A stretch of 64,000 bases of DNA from positions 620,001 through 684,000 of the forward strand of contig CP103033.1 in the NCBI GenBank assembly GCA_024752435.1, given 5' to 3'. This DNA is from Allantophomopsis cytisporea (lineage: Eukaryota > Ascomycota > Leotiomycetes > Phacidiales > Phacidiaceae). Both the position numbers and the translations under genes were made by a program. Shown here piece after piece: positions 12,861 through 25,900 of this stretch (positions within the stretch are counted from its first letter, which is position 1; the number at the start of each line of letters is the position of its first letter). The notes under the pieces were generated by a model that worked only from the letters and a program-made list of their open reading frames with translations, had not been told where the DNA came from and did not search any database.

Positions 12861-14706
12861 TCCGTGATTGAAGAAACAAATACGCACAAGCTAGCTAGCT
12901 ACCTTACCTATTCATACTTCATTGTTCTTGATTCGATCTCTCATCTCTTCTCTTCTCTTCTCTTCACTCCCTCCTCCCTCTCCTTCTTACTAACTAGTCG
13001 AACTCCTCTCGCGCTCCTCTTGTTCTTTTTAATACAAACTATACATCCTTTACTTTTGATTCTCTTATATACATACTTACATATTATGCTCACTCGACAT
13101 AAGACAAGAACTGCACGACACAATTTTTAGCTACCCACGCTACCATCTAGTATCACTCTCTACTCCGTAGTGTCTTCTTTTAGTCCTCCACCGAGAGTGA
13201 CCAGTGCTCAACTCTCTCTCTCTCGCTCTCTGTTCCGTCTCATCAGTCTCGTACTGTAACATCCTCTTCGCCCCTAGTATCTACTACAGTACAATCCCCT
13301 CCCCCCTCAATTGTCCATCTCACGAAATCTCACTCGTTCATCTGTACCATACCATATCCATACCATATCCATACCATATCCATACCATTTCCATACCATC
13401 GAAGGAAAAGAAGCTCCCTCTTAGCTTGTTCCCCCAATTCCGAAACCTCTCAACCTCACAACCTCACAAGCTCTCAACCTCACATCCATCCACCTTCAAC
13501 CTGAACTACCGTTACAGTATCTTGATGAAAGGAGAATAGTCTGCCTCAGCATTCCTATCAAGCCGCTCCCACTGAAGCCCACAGCCCACACAGTCCCTCA
13601 CAGTCCACAGTCCACTATTGTCCACAGTCCACTGTCCATACACACTGCCTACACTACATACACTAAGCTACCTACACAGCCTACACAGCCTACACATCCC
13701 ACCGTCGTCAGTCGTCAGTCCGCATTCCTCACCGTCGACTCGACACCATCGTTGATGTTTTGAATCACCCACACAAAGAGGAACAGAAAGAGAAGAAGAA
13801 GAAGAAGAACAAGCAGATATCCAAATTGTCCTCCTCTGTACATACTTACAACACCCAAAATCCGCGCGACTCCCCATACGATCATCACCCATAAAAATTG
13901 TTTATGTTGTCATCATTACTTTCTCGGTAAGCTTCCCCCGTTCTCCTCCCTGCGGCGTGCTTGTACCTGGCGATGCCCGATGTTTGTGTTGCTATTTCTG
14001 GACCCGCACCCGGCACCAAACCTGCAAACCTTCCATCATTCAGCTGCTCAAGAACACCAACGGTGCTCGAGCGAAAGAGTCAGCACATTCATCCATCAAG
14101 ACTTCCAGCCATTCGAAGACTGTTTCGATATTGTTTTCATATGTGTGAGGATTCGATGTGCTCGAAAATCTAAACATCATTTACGACCGGCGATTTATTA
14201 CCCATCCATCAAAGTTACCCCCCCCTTCGAATTCAACGCAACCCTTCATCGAATTCTGCCGTTACTTGCATCTTCCCAGATCGGGGTCGAACTTTCGAAT
14301 TGCAACAACCACGTTCAGTCGCTCGTCATCTACATCTTAAAAACGCATTTGCTGGAAGTCCGTATGCAGGAATAGCTGCACAAAAGATCCCAAGTCACGG
14401 AAAGCTGCATTGGATTGCTGTATCTGATGCTGACCTGTCCGCCATAAGCTTTTTCTAGTTGACAAGTTCTCCCTCTCGTTACATTTTACGATTGACGAAC
14501 GCTTGCCTCTTTGGCTGTATTATTATCGCACATTCTTATTTCGAGACCCCCACAGTACGCCTTTGACGGCTTCACTGCTTTCCCTATTCCACCCAGCTCC
14601 TTCCATCTTTCGCGTGGAATCGGGGTTCTCAACGACATATTGATCTCTTTCCTCGTATGCGACCGACGCTTTCCTCAATACTTCCTCCATCGACCTTACC
14701 GTCTAC
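12861..14706 (+). promoter_or_regulatory. pyrimidine-rich promoter/leader of the 14.7-kb gene
   Basis: A strand-biased, C+T-rich block precedes the coding start at 14707. It holds CTCTT runs (about 12938-12965), an 11-bp tandem repeat (13351-13394), CACAGTCC-type repeats (about 13580-13640), CTACACAGC repeats (about 13670-13696) and a GAA run (about 13793-13810). CT-rich stretches just upstream of transcription starts are common in filamentous fungal genes. The length suggests a long 5' leader with several short upstream open frames, for example near 13957-14375. No splice sites in the leader could be settled by eye. Confidence 0.45.
13351..13394. repeat. 11-bp tandem repeat (ACCATATCCAT)x4
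   Basis: Three perfect copies and one copy with a single change of the unit ACCATATCCAT, followed by a partial fifth copy. It lies in the pyrimidine-rich leader region of the next gene. Confidence 0.9.
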
Positions 14707-17700
14707 ATGCCGAAGTTCCCGGGCTTTGGGCGGCGGAAATCGACCGCCAACGCCCTAGAAGAAGCTCAAAATGCAGCAGCGGCGACCACATCATCGGGAG
14801 AGTCTACCTTTCGTGTGTTCGAAAGACCAGGTGCGAACAAGTCATTCGATGGGGGCATGAAGTTGAACAGAGGCTCGAGATCATCCATCTCACCCGTACC
14901 CAAAGACGATAATATTTTTGAGGAGTTGAAGGGCAACCGGTGAGTCTATTTTCAGATACGTGGCAAAGCGAAAGTCAACCATCACACATAATTTGCGTTT
15001 TTGAAAGGGTTCAAAAGTGTGCATTGAATGTCCCACAAATTTATGGGGTACCAGGATGTTTCGATAAGCACAAAAAGTGGCAGATGGTACCCGTAATTAC
15101 GAACAGACATTTTACGTCCTTGTTTATATGACACAAGGTTTCCTTAGTTACCCAAGTCCCTTCACCACGCTCTTTTAAGATAAAACACCATAACAGGAAA
15201 ATAAAACGAAGCACTCTTTTACTGACGAGTCATAAGTGGCAGCGCAACATCAAATACTAATACCGTTTCTACTACCGATAATTCCTCACGCCTCAGCGGT
15301 GCCTCTACCACTCCTTCCTCAACAGATTTGCATCAACTTCAAGAAAACTACGCATCTCCTCACGACAAACCATTCAGCGATATTCCGATCCCGCCGATTC
15401 CAACAAGAGCCGCGCCTGCTTTCTCTATCAAGACTCACAGTGCACGTACGTGGTCTTTTGGACGTGGGAAGTCGACACCATCTCCATCAAAAGGACTCGA
15501 GGATCACAGCCACCCAGAAGAATATTTAAACGACACCAGCAGATCAAGAGCAGCAACAGGAGAAAGTCATGCAAATATGGCACTGCCTATGAAACTTGAA
15601 ACTAGTGACGCCGGCTTTGGCGGTGACTTTTCTAGCATGTTTTCCGGATTCGGAAAACGCAAAAGTGCTGTAATCGCGGAGGCTGAAACCGAACGCAAAA
15701 CTATGAGCCAAAGCCCTGTACGTGTTGCATGCGTTACTGCTACCTTCCTTTATATCTAAGACCACTGAACTGATGATTCCAACCATAGGACAACATTTCT
15801 ACAAAAGTATCAAAACCCCTTCCTTCATACACGACCAATCGATCGAACAATCCCTCCCCTCTACACTTTGACCGCACCAACGACGTGGAACCTGCACCAC
15901 ATTCTTGGGGAAGCCATGCGTCGGACGAAGAACTGATGGGCAACATCAGCCCTCGCTATCCCCCACTTCCAATCGATGCAAGCACAGCAAAGAGAGCTTC
16001 ATATATAGCACTCGGTTCCGATCCAACTGTACCAACAAGAGCTTCTTATGGCAACATGCCCCCAATAGATTCAGGACGCGACTCGTACTTCGGTGGTTCC
16101 CAGTCCACCGTGAGACCTCAACGGCCAGAAAGACTAGGCAGTGACGGTTTGAGACGAAGCAGTGCCTTGTCGACGAAGCGCAAGTCGAATGTGGAGAAGA
16201 AGGAGTTCGTAGACGAGGATGCCAAGATACTTCGAGAGTCCGCCAATGCTAGTAGGCGGAGAAACGACCCCGAGAAGAGTCTGAGTGCAAACAATGAAGA
16301 TGACAATGGAGCTTCATCCTGGCGGGGTGCTAGCTCCGTTCAGACGACTCCTCGAGCTCATAAGGTAGAGCCTGTCTCACCAAGTCTCACGTCGCCAACA
16401 TCCGAGGATAACTTGTTCGACCACAGCCTCGTCTCCGATGCGGGCCTTGCAATGTCCTATAACGACAAGCCAAAATCACCCCCACCCCCACCGCGGAATC
16501 CAAACAAGGTCATGACACCGGCTCAATTTGAACGATACAAGCAAGATCAGGAACGTGAGCGTCTGCGCAATGGTGGAGTAATATCGAAGGATGAAGACAA
16601 TGAAGAAGAGGACACTTACGAAGATGACGAGGATGAGGCCGAGAAACAGAGACAAGTCGCGAAACAGAGACGGAAGCAGGAAGCACATATGGCCGTTTAC
16701 AGACAGCAGATGATGAAGGTTACAGGTGATCAGCCATCTGCACTCCCAACACGGCCAGGAATGATGGCCTCCATGAGTACGCCAAACCTCCCCAACATTC
16801 CCCTGAGCGGAAAGTCCGCCTCGGATGAAGGTGAAGAGGATGAAGAAGTCCCGTTGGCCATTCTCGCCGCCCACGGATTCCCCAACAAGAACCGCCCACC
16901 ATCTCAATTGTCACAAATGAGCTCCAATCCCAACCTTCGGGCTTCGATGGCGGCTCAGATGGAAAGCTCTGGTGGCCGCACCAGCTTACCTGTCTTTGCA
17001 CGAAACCTGCCACAGGATCCATACATCGGTGCTGGCCTCGTGAACCCAATCAACCGCGAATCCCTCGCTTTCGGCCAAGCTGGTCCTGGCTCAGCACATG
17101 GTGGATCTGTGTACGGAGGCTCTTCTAGAGGCAGCTTGGCTCCTCCAGCTGGCGGACTTGTTGGTGTTATTGCCGGCGAAGAACGTGCTCGTGCTGCCCG
17201 ACGTGGATCACCAAACCCGAACGGGGGCTTCGACGGCTCAACTCCTCCACCAGGATTCCCAGGCCATATGCCTATGCCACAAATGCACAATATGCAAAGT
17301 ATGGGCATGCAACCAATGATGGGACAGCCAATGATGCCACAAATGCTCACCCCAGGAGATCAAGCACAAATCCAGATGACGCAGCAAATGCAGCAATTTA
17401 TGCAAATGCAAATGCAATTCATGCAGATGATGGCAGGCGGGCAGGCTCCTCAGCAGAATGGTGGTCTTCAGCCGCCTCAAGCTCCTTACGGCAGAAGCTC
17501 TACGATGGGTAACGTCGCGCCTCCCGATTTCCTTGGCCAGGGGTTGAATGCTGGTTCGGGTCTGAGACCAAACAGCAGCCAGCAGCAAAGAACGTTTAGC
17601 ATGATGGAAAGCCAGCCAAGAACTATGAGCATGATGGATGTTGGTGGTGCTCCATGGATGAACCCACAGGCAAATGGATCCCGCGGATCTCTCGTCACTC

Positions 17701-18032
17701 CATCCATCAATGCACCCGGCTATGCTCCATCCATTGCCCCATCCGAGCGCAGTAACATTGGCCTTCCTGGAAGATACCGCCCAGTCTCCCAAATCCCAAC
17801 AGCAACGACTCCAGAAAAGCCCCGCACATCCACCATGTCACAATCTATGAGTGCTGGCTGGGAGAATAAGCCGGTGCCAACCATCCGGGCCGTTCCACGC
17901 AAGGAGGCCGATGAAGAAGACGAAGAGGAAGCATGGGCCGAGATGAAGCGCAAGAAGGAGAAGAAGAAGTCACTCTGGAAGAGCAAGAAGGACAATAATG
18001 GTCTTCAGGAGATGCTTACTTACGCCACTTAA
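14707..18032 (+). CDS. large disordered fungal protein, function unknown
   Basis: I do not recognise this protein. Model: exons 14707-14939, 15237-15717 and 15789-18032, giving 985 aa; all joins keep frame, and an ACTGAC branch-like site precedes the 15236 acceptor. The sequence is almost wholly low-complexity: Ser/Pro/Asn-rich, no signal peptide, no membrane segment. Three copies of a short basic motif, F-G-(R/K)-(R/G)-K-S, occur at about residues 7-12, 152-157 and 216-221. A charged helical segment rich in E/D then K/R/Q (encoded at about 16590-16730) may form a coiled coil. A Met/Gln-rich segment (about residues 730-790) resembles prion-like sequence. The C-terminus is acidic, then Lys-rich. 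Such proteins in filamentous ascomycetes include septal-pore and cortical scaffold proteins, but nothing here proves that role. The CT-rich leader suggests good expression. Confidence 0.85.
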
Positions 18033-19881
18033 GAATTTTTCTGTGTGCGCGCGATATACCATCCTACAAAACTGCAACAGCGGATATTTCATTAACGGTC
18101 GAACGGATGGACGGGGAGGAATTTGCATGATTGGATGAAGAGAGAAAAAGGGCGCTTGTGTCTTGTTGTTCCCTTGATTATTTTGTGTTTTGATTCCATA
18201 ACGTCTTGGCTTGTGTTTTCTCTCTTCATATTATTCGACTCCTGGATTCGGGGTCTCCCACTTTATTTTGTTAGCTCGAGAAGAGATCTATTGCATGCAT
18301 GGCATATGGCGTTGTTGCCCTTGTTTCCCCCCTTTCTGCTGTCACATATCACATATTCAAAAACCTTTTTTATTTGGTTGGTTGTTCGCTTTATTTCAAA
18401 ATCATCTTTCTATCGATCATCATATGTTAAACATCATCATCGTCATTATCATCATCATTGGTTCAAAAGGATGGTTCATCTCAGGAGGGTTGGGAAAAGA
18501 AGAAAGAAGGATTCTTTGTTAATGAGGATGAGAACTACGGGGTCTTCTTATGTATGTTGTGTGCTTATGTGTTGGTGAACAGAATGTGTGTTTTTCTTGG
18601 CGGCTTTCTTACAATCTGAAGAGGAGAAGGGAGAGTATTGAACATACAAGGTCTATCATCGTATCATCATCAGTAGCATAATCATCAAGATACCCCAGAG
18701 AAGTGTGTGGATGGACAGGTGCATTTCTAGGTTTGGGACTTTTATAGATTGGCTCGAGATGGGTGTTGGGGTTTTGTTGTGTAGCAAATTTAATTGAGAT
18801 TTCTTTTGGACCACACTCGGGACTTTACAAAGCTTGTGTTTGGGTGTTATATCTTGTTCTTCGTGCTTCTGAAGGTGGTGATAGTGTAGAATATTACAGT
18901 GTCACTTGCCGCCTGTTGCCTACGTCAACTAAGGCATGCTTGCTCATCTACACTTCTACTTGGTTGTTATATATACTTAAGAGTGTATCTTATTTATACG
19001 AGGAGTATTACATACGAACACGTCGTCGTTAGTCGATAGTAACTACGAATTGAGATTGGCTGGACTGTTATACATGTGGTACCGTAGGAAGGTTCAATCA
19101 ACGGCGTACAACCACATTCCACCAGGGTACTCTTCACGAGTATCAAGCACATAATAAATTTCAAGCCCTCAGAATGTGATGGCTGATAGCTGATGGATAA
19201 TGCGTTGTGCATTGTACATTGCTAACTAGCCTATCTGACTGCCTCCTTTCACACTATTCACCACACCACTATTCTACACCGTTCTCAATCTGACAAGATA
19301 AAACATTAAAGGACAACAAGAACCCGTCTCGTCTATACCAGCTATTACAGCCTAGAAAACAATTGTAAAACCAGTCTACCTAGCACCAATTTATGGTATC
19401 CTATGCCCAAGGCTCACCCCAAATAGCTCGCAAAAGCAGACGAGTAAGCATTAGCACTCGTTGCAGAGGATGGTCCATGTTGAACAAGCGACAGGCAAGC
19501 AGAAAGAAGGGAAGAGAAAGCTCGAAGAGACGAGACGAAATAGACAATTATCGTGGACAAGCATTGGAGTTGTATAACATTTGGTATCGCAATGGTATCG
19601 AAACAGTTCTCGTAGCAGCAGAAAATCGAAAAACAAAGAAAACAGAAATGCAACTGGGGGGTATAAGGAAAAGAAACACAAGACAATACGACGTAATACA
19701 GCGTCAAAACAAGATAAACAAAATACAGCCCGCCCACAAAGACAGACAGAAAAATAACGCCCATCGACGCCGGCTATCAATCATCCCATCTTGTTGTATG
19801 AGGAATAAGAAAGAACAGCAGCGAGTCGAGCGGACGCAAACAAACCCCACATTCAGAACTCTGAATATATACTGAAAGGTC
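18033..19881. other. 3' flanks between convergent genes
   Basis: The region between the tail of the disordered-protein gene (+) and the tail of the kinesin gene (-) should hold both 3' UTRs. T-rich sequence follows the 18032 stop, and a run of ATC/ATT triplets lies near 18431-18470. A 160-codon plus-strand open frame at 19393-19875 is antisense to the kinesin 3' end and is not believed. Confidence 0.5.
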
Positions 19882-22800
19882 CTAAATGACTGGCATTACC
19901 ATCTCCATCTCCTCATCATCATCCTCACCATCGCTAGGTTTCTTCTCCGCATCAGTGTCCTGAGTAGCCGAGGCCTGTCGACTCTTACTCAAATCGCCAA
20001 CCGATACCTTCTCCTGCAGCATCTCCTCCAGCATCCTATTCACCTCATCTCCCGTGCTCTTATTGCGCTTTTTCTTAACGAGTGACGAAGGCTTGCCGAA
20101 ACCCGGCGCACGCAAGGCGATTGGGCTATCATCTACCTGTATCGAGGCACGGAAGGATGGGGAAGGAGAAGGAGGGATGGAAAGAACAGCTGGGGATGAC
20201 GGACCACGCGAGATGTCACTGAAATTGTCACGAGAGCGTACAGCGTTGCGTAGTGCTGCAAGCATACGGTCTTTGTCGTCGATCATGGAGCGTAGTTCTT
20301 GGATCTCCTCGTCTTTCTCTCGCATGACCTGGGCCACACCACTGTCCTCACCCACGAGCACGGGGCCCTTGCCATTCCCTATAATGGCGCTGGCTCGAGA
20401 TTGACTTGATCGGCGGGCGTGGAGGAGTCTTTTCTCTAATGTGGCGATATAACGGTTCTTGTCCGCGAGATCGGCCTGCAGAGCCTGGTTCTGACTGGCC
20501 AAAGATGCAACCCCATCACCAAATTCTCCACCCGAGTCCTCCTCTTCGTTGCCATCGGCATTGGGAGATGTGCGGACAGATCGAGGTACTTGGCTGATGG
20601 TCGAAAGAGAACCATTGGATGTTGTACGGATGACTGAATGACGATCTCCTGGACCAATGGTAGATGGAGTCATGCTCGATCTCACGGAACTCCTACTTGA
20701 GAACTGTCCAGGGGCGCTGGCTAGAGAGAAGCGGGGGTTCATGCCCAGGCTGGAGTAGGTTCCACTAGTATTGACACCCGTTGATTTGGATGATATAATG
20801 AGTTTGCTCAAATGATCAATTCTCTCTTTAAGTGCAGTCCTTGCCAATTGCAGCTCAAGAGTTTGCTCTTCACGTCTCTGTTCCGCCTCTCTTTCCAGCT
20901 TTTTCTCGGTCTCTTCATCCTCACTATCGATGACTTTTGATGGCTTCGCCTGGCCTGCATTTTTGAGTTGGTTCTTCAGATCCTCAATTTCCCGCTTGTA
21001 AAGCTCGAGAAGCCCTCGTGTAGCTCCATCACCACCATCTTCGGCTTTCTTGGCGTGCGAAACAATGTTATTCTTCGCTCTAGATGCAAACTTGAGCGTA
21101 TTCAGTGTCTCAGATGTATGAGTACTAGAAGCCCCTGCTCCAATCGCAATAGTACAGAGAATACTAACAAGAGCGCCACCCGATAAAGCACCCTGAAGAA
21201 GACGTGTAAGTTTGCTATCTCTGTATGGCAAGTGCTTGCCGTCCTTGGATTCTTTTCCGTTGGCATCTTTCGTTTCAGAGAGTCGAGCAATGACGGTACC
21301 CAGTGTCAGTAAACTCTTGTTGATATGAGAACCTTCGGCGCGTCGTTCCTTAGTCTCTGCAGCACGCTCTGAACCAGCCAGATCAATCAAGCTCAACGTG
21401 GAAACTCTGACCCCTCCGGGAGTGATACCCGCATTTCGCTTATTTTCCGCCATGGCGCCGGTGCCAGGAATGCGTTCTCGAGACTCAACAACAATCTGGA
21501 CGACTGCGTGGGAACGAGAACTGTTCGAGTTAAACTGGGTAGCGGAGACTCTCCTGTTCTTGTCTCCCTTGGCAATGACGCGCAAGAGCTGGGTGGGACT
21601 CTGCACGATCTCCTCCTTCAAAGGAGTAGCATATACGCCACGTTTTGCGTCCTCTCTCAGCTTAATCTCCTCCGCCTTCACACCAAACCCTTCAGCAGGC
21701 TCACTGAGCAAATCAATGATCTTCTCATTGTAAATTTCGAGATAGCTGACTCGCAATAGGAATTCTCGAGATGGCGTTTCTCGAATATATGAGAAAATAT
21801 CGGTGATGGCTAATGGAATCACACCCGGCGACGATGCTGTGCCCTGCATTGAGAAAGTCTTCCCTGTTCCTGTCATACCATAGGCGAAAACAGTTCCATG
21901 ATAGCCTTCCATGACCCTCCTGACTAACCTCTTTGCGCAAGAGTCATAAACCCTTGCGTTATTATCTTGCACAGCAAAAACATTATCTATATACCACAAT
22001 TAGTCTGCTTGCTCGCCCGGGGTGGATGTTAAGGGGGGTAAAGTTACCATAGTAGTACTGTCCGCCTTCTCGGCCGTGGTAAGTGATTAAGGATTCCCGT
22101 CCATTTACCAACCATTCACCTTCCGAGGCGTTTGATGCTGCACTGTTATCCGGCCTTACTCTGACACTGACAAGCACGTTGCCTGTCTTACCCGCTAGGC
22201 CCTGAGATTCACGTCGATCAAGTTTGGCTACATCCATAGAGGCCGGGCGTATCCTAGCATCACCATTCGCACCATTCTCCTCATATGTTGTAGCAGAAGT
22301 TGAGTATGAGCCATTCGCAGAAGAGCTTCGACTTCCTGGTGGTGAAGGTAAACTTAGGAGACCATCAGATCCCCGCGCACCAGCACCACTTGAAATTGAT
22401 TGGCGATCTCCGCTCCCATTAAGGAAGCTAGGACTGCTAAGCCCAGAGTTGCCCTGTGAAGGTGTATTCAATCCGGATTTGGTCGGCTTTTTTCGCAGGG
22501 TCTTCCCCGCTGGCATTGACGCGTTCGATATCCCAGACTCGCGTCTCTCGTCTGCTATCGCATTTGCGCTCGATGGTCTGGTGATTCCGGATAAAGGACT
22601 GGAGGGAAAGCTCGAAACTCGTGGATTTCCGCGCGGTGGCTGTGGAAATGAGTGAATTGAAATGGTTTTTCGTAGAGTTTTGCCTGCGCTGTTGGTCGAA
22701 GATGATCGAATTGTAGGAGGTGCGGGGGAAGAGGTGGGTGCTGGTGTGCTCGGTGTACTGCTCGGAGTGGGTAATCGAGGGGTCGAAGGCGATCTCAAGC

Positions 22801-22954
22801 CTGATTTAGATAGTCCTTGGGCAGCTTGTAGATTTGCAGCTGTAGGTATAGCTCCCGCGCTTTTCCGAACCTTGGGAATAGCAGGGAGTGCTGGAAGAGC
22901 CGCATTTGGCGGGCCAAGTGAGGGCCTTCCGGGCCTCGGAATTGTGGTCGCCAT
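19882..22954 (-). CDS. kinesin motor protein, Kip2/KipA family
   Basis: Microtubule plus-end-directed motor; fungal KipA/Kip2 proteins track plus ends and affect polarised growth and dynein/Clip delivery. Model on the minus strand: exons 22954-22048 and 21986-19882, 1003 aa, one 61-nt intron. Residues 1-249 are a disordered Ser/Pro/Arg-rich extension containing AGKTLRK twice (90-96 and 149-155). The motor starts at VSVRVRP (about 252) and has the P-loop GMTGTGKT (339-346), switch I NSNSSRSH (455-462) and switch II DLAGSE (504-509), then coiled-coil segments and a Ser-rich tail. The internal position of the motor, the GMTGTGKT wording of the P-loop and the total length fit the Kip2 branch rather than kinesin-1 or BimC. 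The ATG at 22954 opens the frame; its 5' flank lies at 22955-23100. Naming the branch is an inference from these traits. Confidence 0.93.
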
Positions 22955-25900
22955 GGTAAAAATTGTGTTTAGACGAGGGGTATTGGTCTACCCGTAGAGC
23001 AAACGGATACTGGCTTATGAGATTTAGTTGGTCTCTATCAATTGGCACAACAACTCGGTTCCATGGGACAGTCGATGAAATCCCACAGATTTTCGAACCG
23101 TAGCAGTGTATTATGATGCTCTGGAAAGTCGGTCAGAACGATGTTGTTGGGAAAGTCGCCAGTTTCGTTCCTTCTGCAACGGAATATCGTCAGTCCCATT
23201 GTGCTGCACAAGTATATCTTGTAACAAATTTGCTATCATATCGACGAGTAACAAAGTTTGCAAGAGAATGCCGTCAAATCATGGAATGACAAATTTCGAG
23301 AAAGTGTGCGATCAGGCAAGCAAGCTGCAAGAGCAGAGCCTAAAGTTACGCAGTTGAAGTGATCATTCACTTCTCACATCCAGAAAGGACTCGACATTCC
23401 CATAAGCAAGTCTCCAGCACGCGCTCGCCTTAAAGAAATTGTCACATACCTTTTAGTCAGATAAGATTGTATAATGGCCACTAAAACGTTACTGCGTGAG
23501 CGCGTGTAACGCAGCACAGTGCCCGTCGCGATATGCAGCTATCCTTTTTACTGCAGCAGCAAGGGAGTAGTAACAGTGACTACGCGCACGTTTGACGGTG
23601 GTAAACTGTCAACAAGGGTAAATCGTGGGATTTGCAGTCAGGTCCATGCAGTGTCGTTCCTTATTATAGTATCGTGGTTTTCTCTCGTTCTCGTGAATTC
23701 GTTCTATTAATATGTGAGGATTTGTGCTGTTCGATCTGGTCTGGCGGTGTCTCGTAGGCCGTGTGGCGTGCAGGAATCGCAATCGTAGAGATATCGGGGC
23801 CCCGATGAAATCTTTCCAGTCCACCAGTCCGTCCTTCAGGTTGTAATGACCTGTTTTCACTTCCTCTGAATATTGTGCGCGTTGCTTGCTAATTGACCGT
23901 AATGATTGTATCAATTGTGTAACCCTTCTCAAGTGAATTGTGTCTCCGTATCTCGATGATGCTGATACCAATGGACGGCAGGGTCGCCGACGTAAAGGCG
24001 GAATGAGTGAGTGTAAAAGATATGCAGCCAACCGGCTTTGCTGCACGTTGCTCGTTGAAAGATTGGTATTGCTCTAATGCCTCGATCGTTCGTTTTTGAA
24101 TACTATTTCTTCAGGTTCTTTTCGGCTTTCATTTGAAAACAATCGTCGGATTTTGGATCGGAATTCGCAATACTCCTAGATTTGGAAAGTTGTGAAAGGT
24201 ATGGTATGTTTCGTGTATGAAATGTGAGCGGATATGTTTGTGAGGATGACGGCGGTCGTGGTGTGTCGAAAGGTGCACCGTACGGTAACTGATAGGGTTA
24301 CCTTGGCATCACCATCGTCGACCAGCGCTTAGGAGTGGGTATGGAGAGTTTGTTGATGGTGGAGAATATGTGGCTCTATGTTTACTATCACTCTCGGTCT
24401 ATTCTCTCATTCTCTCTGCGTTCCTCTCTCTCTCTCTTTGTCTGTGCCAGTTCTCCAACGAGATGGTACGGATATTGCTTTGCTGGTGAATCTATTCCCT
24501 TACCCCAGTAAATGTGCCTTTCTACAGGGGTAGTTGCAGTATGCGCTCCGGGCGTGCCTGTCCAGTTAATCTCAAGCCATAACAAGTCCCTTGTGTTGAT
24601 GCAATCTTAGCCACATCCACAAGCAAAACCCAAGGTGGGCAGTGTGATTCCACTGGGTGGAAAATAGTGACAGACCGGCGGACCTAATCAGCATGGATGA
24701 GAAAGAAAAAGGGGGGCCATAGTCACCAGCAATGGCGTTCATGAGCACTACCGGGCACACTCCAAATGGGCTTAGTAGTGTGAAAAGCTCAATGGTGCTT
24801 CACGAATGAGGATGGATCTTCATAGTACACAGTAGATACAGCACAGATTTGGCCGTATGGATAGCATGGATCTTAGTATAGGTAGGATTTCTATTCAAGA
24901 ACAACAAGACTAGTCGATAGTAACTACTAAAGTCTTATAGTTTGGTACGGATTATGACGGCTTTGAATTGGACTTTTCAAGACAAGGGAGGGAACAGAAG
25001 GATGAGTTTAGGAATGTTAACTATGTTTCATTGGGATAATCTATCTGTCACCTTCGAGAGAGTTTTGCAATTCAACTCACTGCATGTTTTGTCTCATTGA
25101 TGAAGAGTTAGACAGAAGTGAAAGGTGAATGAGTGAGAGTGAGAGACAGAGAAGAGCAAGGAATATAGAATAAATCTACACTCAAGCAGAAGAAAAGGGA
25201 GTACATACGTATTGGTGCAGCGAAATTTCATATTTACAACGTTCTCTAAGCTCTCGCGGCGCCCACTGCTCTCTGTCAGAAGGGCCACTCCCGTTACTTG
25301 CAAGAGCGCCAAAACCCAAATGTCAAATCAAATTTCACCTCTGATACAATATGATTGAGATTCCAATCATATCATATTTACTAATATATTTAGTTGCTCG
25401 GAGTACGTACACAGTACAGCGTAATACATATTTGCACAATCTGATAGTGTACCACTCTAAACCTTGACGCGAGTATACAAACCCTCACTCAACCCGAGGG
25501 GTCCTCGACTTGTATGTAACATAAGTAAATGACCTATCCACAGCGACCCATCTTCGATCCAATATTGTTAGAGTGCAGACCTGTGTATCTACCACACAAT
25601 GCTACGTAGACTTGCACTTTAGTTCCCCAAACTCCCCCTCCTCGACCCACCGAAAGGCCGTGCGTGTCTATCCTTATATTGGCATCATGAATCCATTCGT
25701 TACCCACCGAGGTTCGGCATGTACAGACAGCACCTCTACAGTACTGACAGTGCACAGAGTGATATCAGTGGTAGAGAGAGTATACTTCAACAAGTATGAG
25801 AAGCGTGGCAAGGAATATATTCATAGCTCCGGGGCAAGACAAACCTTTCTTCCTCATCTAGAGACACAAGAAAAACAACCAATTTCGTCCTCGGTAATCT

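Noticed and set aside
19393..19875. 160-codon plus-strand open frame opposite the kinesin 3' end
   Set aside because: Composition is Arg/Lys/Gln-rich from purine bias, with no domain. It lies where the kinesin 3' UTR is expected.
23609..24046. 145-codon minus-strand open frame upstream of kinesin
   Set aside because: It has no ATG at its 5' end and an Arg/Thr/Ser-rich composition. No splice partners were found.
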